41,858 nucleotides of DNA from Rhodocyclales bacterium (GTDB taxonomy: Bacteria; Pseudomonadota; Gammaproteobacteria; Burkholderiales; Rhodocyclaceae): the NCBI GenBank assembly GCA_016177805.1, contig JACOUN010000045.1, forward strand, positions 1 to 41,858. The letters are read 5' to 3'. Below are positions 1 through 8,839 of the stretch, in pieces. The first letter of the stretch is position 1. Every line of letters begins with the position of its first letter. The notes beneath the pieces were generated by a model that was not told the DNA's origin, did not search any database, and saw nothing but the letters and a program-made list of their open reading frames with translations. A program made the position numbers and the translations under genes.

Positions 1-119
1 GAGGTCAGCAGGATCACCGCCGCGATGCCGACCGAGATGCCGAGCAGGGTCAGGAAGCTGCGCAGCCGGTGCGCGATGATGGAACTGAGGGCCAGATGCA
101 GGAAGTCGCGCGCGCTCAT
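1..119 (-). CDS. ABC transporter permease, FtsX/MacB type (N-terminus only, cut by window edge)
   Basis: The minus strand reads from an ATG at 119 into an N-terminus beginning MSARDFLHLALSSI, followed by a basic segment and a hydrophobic stretch (LTLLGISVGIAAVILLT). This is the cytoplasmic helix plus first membrane helix typical of MacB/FtsX-type permeases. The gene starts 7 bp after the stop of a homologous permease, so the exporter has two tandem permease genes behind one ATPase. Only about 39 residues are visible, so the periplasmic core and the last three helices cannot be checked. Family assignment is fairly secure from the N-terminus and context; the substrate is unknown. Confidence 0.75.
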   Translation of the reverse strand, partial: MSARDFLHLALSSIIAHRLRSFLTLLGISVGIAAVILLT

Positions 120-126
120 TTCGCGT

Positions 127-1335
127 TCACCGCTTGGCCAGGGCCTGAATGGGGTCGAGGCGGGCGGCGCGGCGGGCCGGAATCACGCCGAACAGAATGC
201 CGGTGGCGAGCGCGGTGCCGATCGCCGCCAGCACCGCCCAGTCGGGCGGCCAGGCCGGCAGCACCGGGTAGGCCAGGCGCAGCGCCCAGGCGCCGGCGTG
301 CCCGAGCGCCAGCCCGGCGAAGGCGCCGGCCAGCGACAACACCGCCGCTTCGGCGAGGAAGGCGAGGCGGATGTTGCGGCCGGTCGCGCCGAGCGCCTTG
401 AGCAGGCCGATTTCGGGGGTGCGCTGGGTGACCGCGACCAACATCACGTTCATCACCAGCACGCCGGCCACCGCCAGGCTGATCGCGGCGATCCCGGCCA
501 CGCCCAGGGTCAGGGTGGTGAGGATGCGGTCGAAGGTGCCGAGCACCGCGTCCTGGGTGATCAGCGTCACGTCCAGTTCGCCGCCGCGCCGCGCGCGCAG
601 CAGGGCTTCGATCTGCTGTTGCACCGGGGCGATGGCTTCGCGCCCGCGCGCTTCGATCAGGATGCGGAACAGGGTGTTGGTGTCGAACATGGCCTGGGCG
701 GTGGCGACCGGGGTGATCACCAGCTCGTCGGTGTTCATGCCCAGCCCCTTGCCGGACGGCGCCATCACGCCGATCACGCGCAGGCGCCGGTCGCCGATGC
801 GCACCATGCGGCCGACGGCCGGCGCGTTGCCGAACAGTTCGTCGCGGATGGTGGCGCCCAGCACCACCACCGCGCTGGCGCGGGTGTTGTCCTCGGCTGG
901 CAGGAAGCGCCCCTGGCCGATGCGATAGCGGCGCAGTTCGAGAAAGTCGGCGTTGGTGCCCAGCACCAGTACGTTGCGCAGGCGTCCGCCGAAGGCGATC
1001 TCCGAGTTGCCCACCGATAGCGGCGCGACGCGCAACACGTGCGGGGCGCGGCGCAGCGCTTCGGCGTCGCTCACGGTGAGGTCGCGCGGGGTGGTGGTGA
1101 CCAGGCTGTTGAGGTTGACGCCGCCGGTTTCAGAGCGCCCCGGCAGCACGATTACCAGGTTGCTGCCGAGCGCCGAGAATTCGTCGATCACGTAGCGCCG
1201 CGCGCCGTCACCGAGCGCGGTGAGCACCACCACCGCCGCGACCCCGATCGACATCGCCAGCACCATCAGCGCGGTGCGCAGCGGATAGCCGGTCGCGGCG
1301 CGGGTGGCGAAGCGCAGGGTGTCGGCGGGGGTCAT
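127..1335 (-). CDS. ABC transporter permease, MacB/FtsX type
   Basis: This 402-residue inner-membrane protein has the MacB permease layout: an N-terminal membrane helix (about residues 19-42, LMVLAMSIGVAAVVVLTAL), a periplasmic MacB core-like domain of about 220 residues, then three C-terminal helices around 275-300, 325-350 and 365-390 and a basic tail (ARRAARLDPIQAL) typical of FtsX-domain proteins. It overlaps the ATPase gene by 4 bp (ATGA), so the two are translationally coupled. Together with the adaptor gene upstream it should form a tripartite mechanotransmission-type exporter moving a substrate from the periplasm or inner membrane outward. Antibiotics, lipopeptides, lipoproteins and siderophores are all exported by relatives; nothing here decides which. 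Confidence 0.9.
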   Translation of the reverse strand: MTPADTLRFATRAATGYPLRTALMVLAMSIGVAAVVVLTALGDGARRYVIDEFSALGSNLVIVLPGRSETGGVNLNSLVTTTPRDLTVSDAEALRRAPHVLRVAPLSVGNSEIAFGGRLRNVLVLGTNADFLELRRYRIGQGRFLPAEDNTRASAVVVLGATIRDELFGNAPAVGRMVRIGDRRLRVIGVMAPSGKGLGMNTDELVITPVATAQAMFDTNTLFRILIEARGREAIAPVQQQIEALLRARRGGELDVTLITQDAVLGTFDRILTTLTLGVAGIAAISLAVAGVLVMNVMLVAVTQRTPEIGLLKALGATGRNIRLAFLAEAAVLSLAGAFAGLALGHAGAWALRLAYPVLPAWPPDWAVLAAIGTALATGILFGVIPARRAARLDPIQALAKR

Positions 1336-2030
1336 GGGGGTGGGGCGAGCGCGCCGGGGGCGTTGCTGACGATGGCCCCGTCTTCCATCAGAATCTGGCG
1401 CCGGGCGCGCCCGCCCATCACCGGGTCATGGGTGACGACCACCAGGGTCATGCCGCTGGCGTTGAGTTCTTCCATCAGCGCGGTGACGTCCTGGCCGGTG
1501 CTGCGGTCGAGGTTGCCGGTCGGTTCGTCGGCCAGCAGCACCGCCGGGCGCAGGATGGTGGCGCGCGCGATCGCGACGCGCTGGCGCTGGCCGCCGGAGA
1601 GCTGGTCGGGGCGGTGTTCGGCGCGCGAGGCGAGGCCGAAGTCGTCGAGCGCGCGCCGCACCCGCGCGCGCCGTTCGGCGGCGGGCAGGCCGGCGAGCAT
1701 CATAGGCAGTGCGATGTTTTCGGCGGCGGTCAGGCGCGCGACCAGGTGGAAGCTCTGGAAGATGAAACCGATACGGTTGCGCCGCACTTCGGCCTGCTCG
1801 TCGGCGTCGAGGGTGGTGACGTCGCGCCCTTCGAGCAGGTAGCTCCCGGCGTTGGGGCGGTCGAGCAGGCCCAGCAGGTTGAGCAGGGTGGACTTGCCCG
1901 AGCCGGACGGACCCATCACCGCCACGTATTCGCCCGCCGCGATGGTCAGCGTGACGTTGCGCAGCGCGTGCACCTGGCTGTCGCCGAGCTGGAAGCAGCG
2001 TTCGATGCCGGTGAGTTCGATCTGCGCCAT
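1332..2030 (-). CDS. ABC transporter ATP-binding protein, MacB/LolD type
   Basis: A 232-residue cytoplasmic ATPase. It has Walker A (GPSGSGKST, about residues 40-48), the signature LSGGQRQRVAIARA (about 142-155) and Walker B with the MacB/LolD-type continuation LLADEPTGNLD. The switch His lies in VVVTHD. Length and motifs fit the LolD/MacB ATPase group (about 220-230 residues), which pairs with separate FtsX-type permeases. It overlaps the permease start downstream by 4 bp. A 134-bp gap holding a small hairpin repeat separates it from the adaptor gene, so the adaptor and ATPase may still be cotranscribed but with an attenuating hairpin between them. Confidence 0.92.
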   Translation of the reverse strand: MAQIELTGIERCFQLGDSQVHALRNVTLTIAAGEYVAVMGPSGSGKSTLLNLLGLLDRPNAGSYLLEGRDVTTLDADEQAEVRRNRIGFIFQSFHLVARLTAAENIALPMMLAGLPAAERRARVRRALDDFGLASRAEHRPDQLSGGQRQRVAIARATILRPAVLLADEPTGNLDRSTGQDVTALMEELNASGMTLVVVTHDPVMGGRARRQILMEDGAIVSNAPGALAPPP

Positions 2031-2077
2031 GTCAGGCCGTCCGCTCAGGACTTTGAAAGATGCCGTGCCGCCGGGTC

Positions 2078-2133
2078 GTAGGAGGGGCTTTAGCCCCGAA
2101 TGACGATGCTGTCGCGGCTGAAACCGCTCCTAC
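2078..2133. repeat. REP-like imperfect hairpin (GTAGGAG...CTCCTAC family)
   Basis: The sequence starts GTAGGAGGGGCTTTAGCCCC and ends GGCTGAAACCGCTCCTAC, so the outer arms GTAGGAG and CTCCTAC are complementary. A better-conserved member of the same family lies at 20256-20314. The GTAGGAGCGGCTTTAGCCGCGA motif is a common extragenic palindrome in beta- and gammaproteobacteria. It sits between the adaptor stop and the ATPase start on the minus strand and could act as an mRNA-stabilising or attenuating hairpin. Confidence 0.7.
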
Positions 2134-2164
2134 GGGTGCTCTCCTATGCATGCTGTGTGGCCAC

Positions 2165-3313
2165 TCAGCGTGAACCTGTTTCGGGTTCGACGCGCGCCCC
2201 GGCCTTGACGCCTTCGCGCTCCAGCGACGCGACGATGCGCTCGCCCGCGCTCAGGCCGCCGGTGATCTCGGTGTATTCCCAGTTCGCGATGCCGGTGGCG
2301 ACCTGGCGTTCTTCCAGCGTGCGGTCCGATTCGCGGAACAGCAGCACGCGGTTGCCGGCGAGCAGGGTCGCGGTCGGGATGCGCAGGGTGTCGGCGCGCG
2401 TGGCGAGGATGATCTCGACGTCGGCGCTGTAGCCCACCAGCAGGCCGCGCGCTTCGGTCTGGTCGACGAACTCGACATCGACATCGACGGTGCGCGCCTG
2501 CCGTTCGACCGACTTGATGTAGGGGGCGACGCGCTTGACGCGGGCCTCGAAACGCCGCTCCGGCAGCGCGTCGAGCGCCACGCGCGCGGGCTGGCCGGGC
2601 TGGATCTTGGGCGCGTCGATCTCGTCCATCGGCGCCTTGACGTACAGGCAGGAGTCGTCGATCAGGTCGATCGCCGGCGGGGTCGGCACGCCGGGCGGGG
2701 AGGGGGTGGAGTATTCGCCCAGCTCGCCGGTGATCTTGGCCACCGTGCCGGCGAACGGCGCGATCAGCACGGTGCGGCCAAGGTCGGTGGCGGCGGCTTC
2801 GATCTGGGCGGTGGCGGTGCGGGTGTCGGCCTGCGCGGTGGCGCACGCCGCCTGGCGCGAACGCGCTTCGGTTTCGGCCTGCTCGGCGCGCGAGGCCGAG
2901 ACGAAGTTGCGCCGCTGCAGCTCACGCTGGCGTTCGGCTTCGCGCTGTGTGTTGGCGGCCATGGTGCACACCTCCTCGGCGCGGCGGCGCGCGGTTTCGA
3001 GTTGCGCCCGGCTCACCACGATGCGCGCTTCCTGGTCTTCGTTCCACAGGCGCAGCAGCACCTGTCCGGCCTCGACCCGGTCGCCTTCGGCCACCCCCAG
3101 GTAGTCGATGCGCCCGCCCACGATGGTGGACAAACGGGTGCGCTGGCAGGCTTCGATCTCGCCCGCGCGGGTGTTGGACAGGGTCGCCTCGACCGCGCCG
3201 CGCCCGACTTCGACCAGCCGCACGGTGATGACCGGGGGGCGGGTGAACCACCAGGCCGCCGCCGCGATGGCGCCCACCAGGGCGAGGATGATCACGAGGC
3301 GGCGCAGGGTCAT
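2165..3313 (-). CDS. HlyD/MacA-family periplasmic adaptor subunit
   Basis: A 382-residue membrane-fusion protein. The N-terminal helix (residues 5-24, LVIILALVGAIAAAAWWF) anchors it in the inner membrane. A lipoyl/barrel-sandwich half follows (about 60-95, GRIDYLGVAEGDRVEAGQVLLRL), then a long Glu/Arg/Ala-rich coiled-coil hairpin (about 98-175), the second lipoyl half (APFAGTVAKITGELGEY) and a beta-barrel and membrane-proximal domain. This is the classical HlyD/MacA order and a usual length. Its position just upstream of the MacB-like ATPase and permeases makes it their adaptor, linking the permease to an outer-membrane channel that is not encoded here. It starts 34 bp after the glnS stop and may be read from the glnS promoter. 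Confidence 0.88.
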   Translation of the reverse strand: MTLRRLVIILALVGAIAAAAWWFTRPPVITVRLVEVGRGAVEATLSNTRAGEIEACQRTRLSTIVGGRIDYLGVAEGDRVEAGQVLLRLWNEDQEARIVVSRAQLETARRRAEEVCTMAANTQREAERQRELQRRNFVSASRAEQAETEARSRQAACATAQADTRTATAQIEAAATDLGRTVLIAPFAGTVAKITGELGEYSTPSPPGVPTPPAIDLIDDSCLYVKAPMDEIDAPKIQPGQPARVALDALPERRFEARVKRVAPYIKSVERQARTVDVDVEFVDQTEARGLLVGYSADVEIILATRADTLRIPTATLLAGNRVLLFRESDRTLEERQVATGIANWEYTEITGGLSAGERIVASLEREGVKAGARVEPETGSR

Positions 3314-3347
3314 CGGTGTGATTCCTTGTTGGCCGGGCGTGCCGCTG

Positions 3348-5078
3348 TCACTGCTTGCCCTTGCTCCACGAGTCCTTGAGGGTCACGGTGCGGTTGAATA
3401 CCGGCGCGCCCGCGACGCTGTCGACGCGGTCGGCGACGAAGTAGCCGTGGCGTTCGAACTGATAGCGCTGTTCGGCCCGCACATCACGCAGGCCCGGTTC
3501 CAGCCACGCGGTGATGGTGCGCATCGAGTCCGGGTTGAGGTCGTCGATGTGGCTGCGTTCCACCCCTTCGGCGTCACCTTCGCGCCGCGCGCCGGGGTAG
3601 GGGTGGGCGAACAGGCGGTCGTAGAGTCGCACTTCGGCCTTGCAACCTTCGGCCACCGATACCCAGTGCAGATTGCCCTTGACCTTGTAGGTGTCGGCGC
3701 CGGGGGTGCCGCTCTTCGAGTCCGGCATGTATTCGGCCAGCACCGTGGTGACGTTGCCGTCGGCATCCTTCTCGCAGCCGGTGCACTTGACCACGTAGCC
3801 GTAGCGCAGCCGCACCAGGTTGTCGGGAAACAGGCGGCGGAAGCCCTTGGACGGCACTTCCATGAAGTCCTCGCGCTCTATCCACAGCTCGCGCCCGAAC
3901 GGCATGGTGCGGGTGCCCAGTTCCGGCTTGAGCGGGTGGTTGGGGGCTTCGCACAGTTCGCGCTGGCCTTCCGGGTAGTTGGTGATGACCAGGCGCAGCG
4001 GGTCCAGCACCGCGACGCGGCGTTCGGCCACGTCGTTGAGGTGGTCGCGCATGCATTCTTCGAGCACGCTCATGTCTATCCACGAGTCGGACTTGGACAC
4101 CCCGATGCGCTCGGCGAACATGCGGAAACCTTCGGCGGTGAAGCCGCGCCGGCGCGCGCCGACCAGGGTCGGCAGGCGCGGGTCGTCCCAGCCCGCGACG
4201 TGGCCGTCGTCCACCAACTGGATGAGTTTGCGCTTGGACAGCACCACGTAGGTCAGGTTGAGGCGCGCGAATTCGATCTGGCGCGGCAGCGGGCGGGTGA
4301 ACTGGCCGGCCTCGGCCAGCGCGTCGAGCAGCCAGTCGTAAAACGGGCGCTGGTCCTCGAACTCCAGCGTGCACACCGAGTGGGTGATGTTCTCGATCGC
4401 GTCTTCAATGGGGTGGGCGAAGGTGTACAGCGGATAGACGCACCAGCGGTCGCCGCTGCGGTGGTGCGGCACGCGCCGGATGCGGTAGATCACCGGGTCG
4501 CGCAGGTTGATGTTGGGGCTGGCCATGTCCACTTTGGCGCGCAGCACGTGCGCGCCTTCGGCGAACTCGCCGTCGCGCATGCGGGCGAACAGGTCGAGGT
4601 TTTCCGCGACGCCGCGGTTGCGGTAGGGGCTGTCCTTGCCCGCTTCGGTCAGGGTGCCGCGCAGCGCGCGCATCTCGTCGGCCGGCAGCGAGTCGACGTA
4701 GGCCTTGTCCGCCTCGATCAACTTCGTGGCACAGGCGTACATGGTGTCGAAGTAGTCCGAGGCGAAATACAGGTGCTCGCCCCAGTCGAAGCCCAGCCAG
4801 CTCACGGCCTCGATGATCGCGTCGACGTACTCCTGTTCTTCCTTCTCCGGGTTGGTGTCGTCGAAGCGCAGGTGGCACACCCCGCCGTAGTCACGCGCCA
4901 GACCGAAGTTCAAACAGATGGACTTGGCGTGGCCGTAGTGCAGGTAGCCGTTGGGTTCGGGCGGAAAGCGGGTTTCGACGCGGCCGCCCCATTTGGCGGT
5001 GCGCAGGTCCTCGTCGATGATGGCGCGGATGAAGTTGCTGACGGGCGCGGCGGCGCCGGTTGCGGAGTGGTCGGACAC
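3348..5078 (-). CDS. glnS: glutaminyl-tRNA synthetase
   Basis: GlnS charges tRNA-Gln with glutamine in the cytoplasm. The class I signature HIGH appears as HYGH within PPEPNGYLHYGHAKSI (about residue 47), and the KMSKS-like loop is VLSKRKL near residue 290. Further GlnS-typical stretches are LRFDDTNPEKE and the C-terminal anticodon-binding beta-barrels. I chose a GTG start at 5078 (576 residues, start VSDHSATG), preceded by a GAGG about 9 bp upstream. It brings the protein close to the 554 residues of the E. coli enzyme; an upstream in-frame ATG at 5150 would add 24 unlike residues. A TAAAAT -10-like box lies upstream on the minus strand near 5118-5123. Function is certain; the start is less so. 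Confidence 0.95.
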   Translation of the reverse strand: MSDHSATGAAAPVSNFIRAIIDEDLRTAKWGGRVETRFPPEPNGYLHYGHAKSICLNFGLARDYGGVCHLRFDDTNPEKEEQEYVDAIIEAVSWLGFDWGEHLYFASDYFDTMYACATKLIEADKAYVDSLPADEMRALRGTLTEAGKDSPYRNRGVAENLDLFARMRDGEFAEGAHVLRAKVDMASPNINLRDPVIYRIRRVPHHRSGDRWCVYPLYTFAHPIEDAIENITHSVCTLEFEDQRPFYDWLLDALAEAGQFTRPLPRQIEFARLNLTYVVLSKRKLIQLVDDGHVAGWDDPRLPTLVGARRRGFTAEGFRMFAERIGVSKSDSWIDMSVLEECMRDHLNDVAERRVAVLDPLRLVITNYPEGQRELCEAPNHPLKPELGTRTMPFGRELWIEREDFMEVPSKGFRRLFPDNLVRLRYGYVVKCTGCEKDADGNVTTVLAEYMPDSKSGTPGADTYKVKGNLHWVSVAEGCKAEVRLYDRLFAHPYPGARREGDAEGVERSHIDDLNPDSMRTITAWLEPGLRDVRAEQRYQFERHGYFVADRVDSVAGAPVFNRTVTLKDSWSKGKQ

Positions 5079-5210
5079 GGAAGCCTCGGTAGAATGGCGT
5101 TGTACTGACAAGTGCGCGATTTTACCCCGAGCCGCCCGGCACGACGCCACATTGATGGTCGGACCTCCGGTAAACTTGCCCCTTTGCGCGACAGCGGCAC
5201 AAGGAATCTC

Positions 5211-6332
5211 ATGCCCGAACTATGGATGGAGCGCGCCCTGGCCTGGATCTCCGGCGGCAACGCCACCGGGTTGCTGATCGTTCAGGTGTTTCTGGTCGTG
5301 TTTGCCGTGGCGGTATTCAATTTCGTGTTGCGGCGGGTACTGGCCGGGGTCGAGGCGCGCGCGCGCAAGACCGCCAATACGTGGGACGACGCGCTGATCT
5401 CGGCCGCGCGCCGGCCGCTGACCTTGCTGGCGTGGATCGTCGGCCTGACCTTCGCGGTGCGCATCATCCACGAGAGCACGGCGGCGCCGGTCTTCGAGTT
5501 CTTCGAGCCGGCCCGCACGGTCGGGGTGATCGGCTGCATCACGTGGTTCCTGCTGCTGTTCATCGGAGATGTGCAGGAGCGTCTGATCACGCGCCAGGTC
5601 GAGCGCGGCCAGCCGGTGGACCGCACCACGGTGGACGCGATCGGCAAGCTGCTGCGCGTGTCGGTGCTGATCACGGCGGTGCTGGTGGGGTTGCAGAGCC
5701 TGGGGTTCTCGGTGTCCGGGGTGCTGGCGTTCGGCGGCATCGGCGGCATCGCGGTCGGTTTCGCCGCGCGCGACCTGCTCGCCAACTTTTTTGGCGGGTT
5801 GATGGTGTATCTGGACCGGCCGTTCGCGATCGGCGACTGGATACGCTCGCCGGACCGCAATATCGAAGGCACGGTCGAGAACATCGGCTGGCGCGTCACC
5901 TGCATCCGCACCTTCGACAAGCGCCCGCTGTACGTGCCCAACGCGGTGTTCTCGCAGATCGCGGTCGAGAATCCGTCGCGCATGACCAACCGGCGCATCT
6001 TCGAGACGGTCGGGGTACGTTACGACGATTTCGCCCGCGTCGCACCGATCGTCGATGACATCAAGGCAATGCTGTGCGCCCACCCCGAGATCGAGCAGGA
6101 TCAGACCATGATCGTGAACTTCAACCAGTTCGCAGCGAGTTCGCTCGACATCATGGTGTATACCTTCACCAGGACCACGCAATGGATCGCGTTTCACGCG
6201 GTCAAGCAGGACGTGTTGCTCAAGATCGGCGAGATCATCGAAGCGCATGGCGCGCAGATCGCGTTCCCGACCCGCACCCTGCTGATTCCGGACGGGGGGC
6301 GCATGTGCGACGCGCCGCCGGCAAGCCACTGA
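5211..6332 (+). CDS. mechanosensitive ion channel, MscS family
   Basis: A 373-residue inner-membrane protein with about five membrane helices. The last two include the MscS pore helix and its Gly/Ala-rich continuation (LAFGGIGGIAVGFAARDLL), followed by the soluble beta domain start LDRPFAIGDWI. The C-terminal vestibule domain contains the conserved TFDKRPLYVPNAVF-type segment. These channels open under membrane tension and release osmolytes after hypo-osmotic shock. The extra helices place it with the larger YnaI-like members rather than the 286-residue MscS. I chose the ATG at 5211, with AAGGAA just upstream; an in-frame ATG at 5112 would overlap the glnS promoter region and add a non-hydrophobic tail. 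Downstream crcB starts 12 bp after the stop. Confidence 0.93.
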   Translation: MPELWMERALAWISGGNATGLLIVQVFLVVFAVAVFNFVLRRVLAGVEARARKTANTWDDALISAARRPLTLLAWIVGLTFAVRIIHESTAAPVFEFFEPARTVGVIGCITWFLLLFIGDVQERLITRQVERGQPVDRTTVDAIGKLLRVSVLITAVLVGLQSLGFSVSGVLAFGGIGGIAVGFAARDLLANFFGGLMVYLDRPFAIGDWIRSPDRNIEGTVENIGWRVTCIRTFDKRPLYVPNAVFSQIAVENPSRMTNRRIFETVGVRYDDFARVAPIVDDIKAMLCAHPEIEQDQTMIVNFNQFAASSLDIMVYTFTRTTQWIAFHAVKQDVLLKIGEIIEAHGAQIAFPTRTLLIPDGGRMCDAPPASH

Positions 6333-6344
6333 GGACGAACGAAC

Positions 6345-6743
6345 ATGCAGGCTCCGCAACCCGGCTGGTCATCCTTCATCGCGGTGGGCGCGGGCGCGGC
6401 CGTCGGCGCGTGGCTGCGCTGGGGGCTGGGGCTGCTGCTCAATCCGCACTTCCTGATGGTGCCACTCGGCACCCTGGCGGCCAACCTGCTGGGCGGCTTC
6501 CTGATGGGGGTGGCGCTGGGCTTGATCCACGCGCTCCCAACCCTTGCGCCGCCGCTCAAGTTGATGCTGACCACCGGTTTTCTCGGCGGCCTGACAACCT
6601 TTTCCACCTTCTCGGCCGAAGGCCTGCACCTCATGCAGCGCGGTGAGTGGGGCTGGCTGGCGGTGCACACCGCGGCGCATGTGGCCGGCGCATTGCTGAT
6701 GGCGGCCGCCGGTTACGCCGCGTTCAACGCGTGGCGTGGCTGA
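6345..6743 (+). CDS. crcB: fluoride ion channel CrcB/FluC
   Basis: A 132-residue, four-helix inner-membrane protein that exports fluoride as a dual-topology dimer. Diagnostic features are the GTLAANLLGGFLMG motif in the second helix (Asn lining the pore) and the GGLTTFSTFSAE motif in the third helix (the polar track and Phe box). Early GAGAAVGAWLRW matches the usual GGxxGAxxRY start. It follows the mechanosensitive channel gene by 12 bp and is probably cotranscribed with it. No fluoride riboswitch is visible in the short spacer. A 168-bp hairpin repeat begins 31 bp after the stop and may serve as the 3' end of the transcript. Confidence 0.95.
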   Translation: MQAPQPGWSSFIAVGAGAAVGAWLRWGLGLLLNPHFLMVPLGTLAANLLGGFLMGVALGLIHALPTLAPPLKLMLTTGFLGGLTTFSTFSAEGLHLMQRGEWGWLAVHTAAHVAGALLMAAAGYAAFNAWRG

Positions 6744-6774
6744 ACATCCGCCGGACCCTCTTTGAGTGACGTTG

Positions 6775-6942
6775 CTAGGTGGTCTGCTTCGCAAATTCCG
6801 AAACACGAAAACGCGTCTTGTGGCGCAGGGCGGCGTTGCTCATCCTCGCAATAGTTACGACTATTGCTGCGGTTCGCGCCTTGCCCTGCACCACAATCCA
6901 TCGTTTTCGTCATGTTCCTTGATTTGCGAAGCAGACCACTAG
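6775..6942 (+). repeat. Hairpin element A, copy 1 (MITE/REP-like, 168 bp)
   Basis: The ends are inverted repeats of about 21 bp: left CTAGGTGGTCTGCTTCGCAA, right TTGCGAAGCAGACCACTAG. The interior also pairs: CGAAAACG with CGTTTTCG, GTGGCGCAGGGC with GCCCTGCACCAC (one mismatch), and an apical stem GCAATAG/CTATTGC around TTACGA. The whole unit should fold as one long imperfect hairpin. A second copy in the same orientation lies at 24520-24686; aligning by eye I find 4 substitutions and one extra G in copy 1, about 97% identity. No coding capacity is credible, so it looks like a non-autonomous mobile hairpin. The spacer between it and the next gene (6943-7042) shows only a weak promoter candidate (TAGTAT at 6971). 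Confidence 0.88.
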
Positions 6943-7042
6943 GTCGTCTGGTTACCCGTGCGAAATGGGCTAGTATTGACAGGAGGGTAGCGACGTTTCC
7001 TGGTCGTTCATCGCGATAACAACAATACAGGGAGCCTGACCC

Positions 7043-8839
7043 ATGACCAGTTCTGCGATGGAGTCCGCAGCGCAGCCCGCACAGGTCGCCGACCTGATCG
7101 TGGCCTGCCTGGAGCAGTTGGGCATCGAGTATGTTTTCGGCGTTCCCGGCGGCGCGATCGAACCCCTGTACAACGCACTCGCGCGCAGCCAGAGACGCGG
7201 CGGGCCACGGCCAGTGGTGGCGCGGCATGAGACGGGTGCGGCCTTCATGGCCGACGGCTATGCCCGCGCGACCGGCAAGATCGGTGTCTGCTGCGCGACC
7301 TCGGGGCCGGGTTCGACCAATCTGCTCACCGGCGTATCCTGCGCCTACGACAACAACGTGCCCTTGCTGGTCATCACCGGACAGCCGGCGCTGCCGTCGT
7401 TCGGCAAGAAGGCGCTGCAGGAGTCGGCCTGCACCGGCGTCAACATCCAGGGCATGTTCAGCCATTGCACCCGCTACGACACGCTGGTGTCGCACGTCGA
7501 TCAGATCGGCAGCAAGCTGGTCAACGCCCTGATGCATGCCAGTGGCGTGCCATGCGGGCCGGTGCATCTGTCGATACCGGTGGACATCCAGCGCGCCCCG
7601 CTGCCCGGCGGACTGCCGGCCTACAACCTGGCGTCGCTGCTGCGCGACGTGGTGGTGTTCGATGAGACCCTCATGCATCTCTTGTTGGCCGAAGTGAAGG
7701 GGGCGCGCAGGATGGTCATCGTCATCGGCGGTGGCCATGCCTGCAGCGAATCGATCTCCGCCATCCTGCAACTGGCGGAAATGACCGCTTCGCGCTTTGT
7801 CTCGTCGCCCGACGGCAAGGGGCTGGTCGACCCGCGCCATCATCTGTATCGGGGCGTGTTCGGGTTTGCCGGGCACGAGACGGCCGAGGCAGTGCTGCGT
7901 GACGACCCGGATCTGATCCTTGCCATCGGCGTCAGCTTCAACGAGTGGACCAGCGGCGCCTGGTCGGATGCGGTTCTGAACCCGCGACTGGTGCATATCG
8001 ATGTCTCCGAAGAGCATCTGGCGCGCTCGCCCATGGCACGTCTGCACGTGCGCGGCCGCATTCGCACCGTATGCGAGCGCCTGGTCGACATGCTGCGGGC
8101 CGACGGGTGTCCGGCGCGGGCGAGCGAACGTGACAAGAATCCGGGCTTTGCCCTGCAGGAAGAAGCCAAGTTCGTCTCCAGCGCGATACCCATCAAGCCG
8201 CAACGGCTGATGCGCGAGCTGTCGCGCCGTTTTCCACCGGGCACACTGTTTCTCGCCGAAGCGGGCAATAGCGCCGCCTGGGCCATCCACTACCTGCAAC
8301 CGCATGAAAGGCGCGTGGTCCGCCGCCACAATCATGCGACCCGCGATTGGCGCGGCATGGATCGACGGCGTGGCGGCGACCTCGGCTGGTTGTGGGTGTT
8401 GATGGATTTCGCGCCCATGGGCTGGGCGATAGGCGCGGCGATCGGACGCGCCTGCAGCGGCGCGCATGGTCCGGTGGTATGCATCACCGGCGATGGCAGC
8501 TACCTGATGAGCGGACAGGAGATCTCGGTCGCGGCGGCCGAGGGGGTGGCGGTGATCTTCGTCATCCTCAACGACGCCGCGCTGGGCATGGTCAAGCACG
8601 GGCAGCGCCTGGCGGGTGCCGAGCGGATCGCCTTCGATCTGCCGACGGTCGATTTCACCCTGCAGGCCGCCTCCATGGGCATCCCCGCCCATGTCGTGCG
8701 CTCGCCCGACGACATGGAGCGCCTGGACTACGCCGCGATGGTGGCGCGCAAAGGCCCGACCCTGATCGACGTGCACATCGACGGCGAGGAGGTGCCGCCG
8801 ATCGGCCTGCGCCTGAAGGCCTTGGGGACCCGCAAATGA
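7043..8839 (+). CDS. ThDP-dependent enzyme, acetolactate synthase-like
   Basis: A 598-residue cytoplasmic enzyme with the three-domain ThDP fold. The PYR domain (about 1-180) includes FGVPGGAIEPLYNAL, the activating Glu in VARHETGAAFMADGYARATG, and SGPGSTNLLTG. The middle domain (about 190-340) and the PP domain follow, with the metal/ThDP motif starting GDGSYLMSGQE and ending near ILNDAALGM. Relatives decarboxylate a 2-oxo acid and transfer the carbanion to an acceptor, or cleave 2-hydroxyacyl-CoA. The substrate cannot be read from the sequence. A basic, Trp-rich insertion precedes the PP domain (TRDWRGMDRRRGGDLGW), unlike standard IlvB, and no small IlvH subunit is nearby, so a biosynthetic acetolactate synthase is unlikely. 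The start has GGGAG upstream. The stop overlaps the next gene by 4 bp (ATGA), which couples it to the citrate-synthase-like proteins. Confidence 0.85.
   Translation: MTSSAMESAAQPAQVADLIVACLEQLGIEYVFGVPGGAIEPLYNALARSQRRGGPRPVVARHETGAAFMADGYARATGKIGVCCATSGPGSTNLLTGVSCAYDNNVPLLVITGQPALPSFGKKALQESACTGVNIQGMFSHCTRYDTLVSHVDQIGSKLVNALMHASGVPCGPVHLSIPVDIQRAPLPGGLPAYNLASLLRDVVVFDETLMHLLLAEVKGARRMVIVIGGGHACSESISAILQLAEMTASRFVSSPDGKGLVDPRHHLYRGVFGFAGHETAEAVLRDDPDLILAIGVSFNEWTSGAWSDAVLNPRLVHIDVSEEHLARSPMARLHVRGRIRTVCERLVDMLRADGCPARASERDKNPGFALQEEAKFVSSAIPIKPQRLMRELSRRFPPGTLFLAEAGNSAAWAIHYLQPHERRVVRRHNHATRDWRGMDRRRGGDLGWLWVLMDFAPMGWAIGAAIGRACSGAHGPVVCITGDGSYLMSGQEISVAAAEGVAVIFVILNDAALGMVKHGQRLAGAERIAFDLPTVDFTLQAASMGIPAHVVRSPDDMERLDYAAMVARKGPTLIDVHIDGEEVPPIGLRLKALGTRK

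Noticed and set aside
3108..5108. Long open frame (666 codons) on the plus strand antisense to glnS
   Set aside because: It mirrors a clear glnS gene and its translation is low-complexity Val/Gly/Arg/His-rich, as expected for antisense frames in GC-rich DNA.
6775..6942. Hairpin element A as an integron attC site
   Set aside because: The ends lack the GTTRRRY/RYYYAAC core sites, there is no cassette array and no integrase.
6976..6981. TTGACA as the -35 box of the ThDP-enzyme promoter
   Set aside because: No -10-like hexamer lies 15-19 bp downstream (the 17-bp position reads CCTGGT).
7043..8839. ThDP enzyme annotated as biosynthetic acetolactate synthase IlvB
   Set aside because: No ilvH or other branched-chain gene is near, the segment before the PP domain differs, and it is coupled to citrate-synthase-like genes instead.
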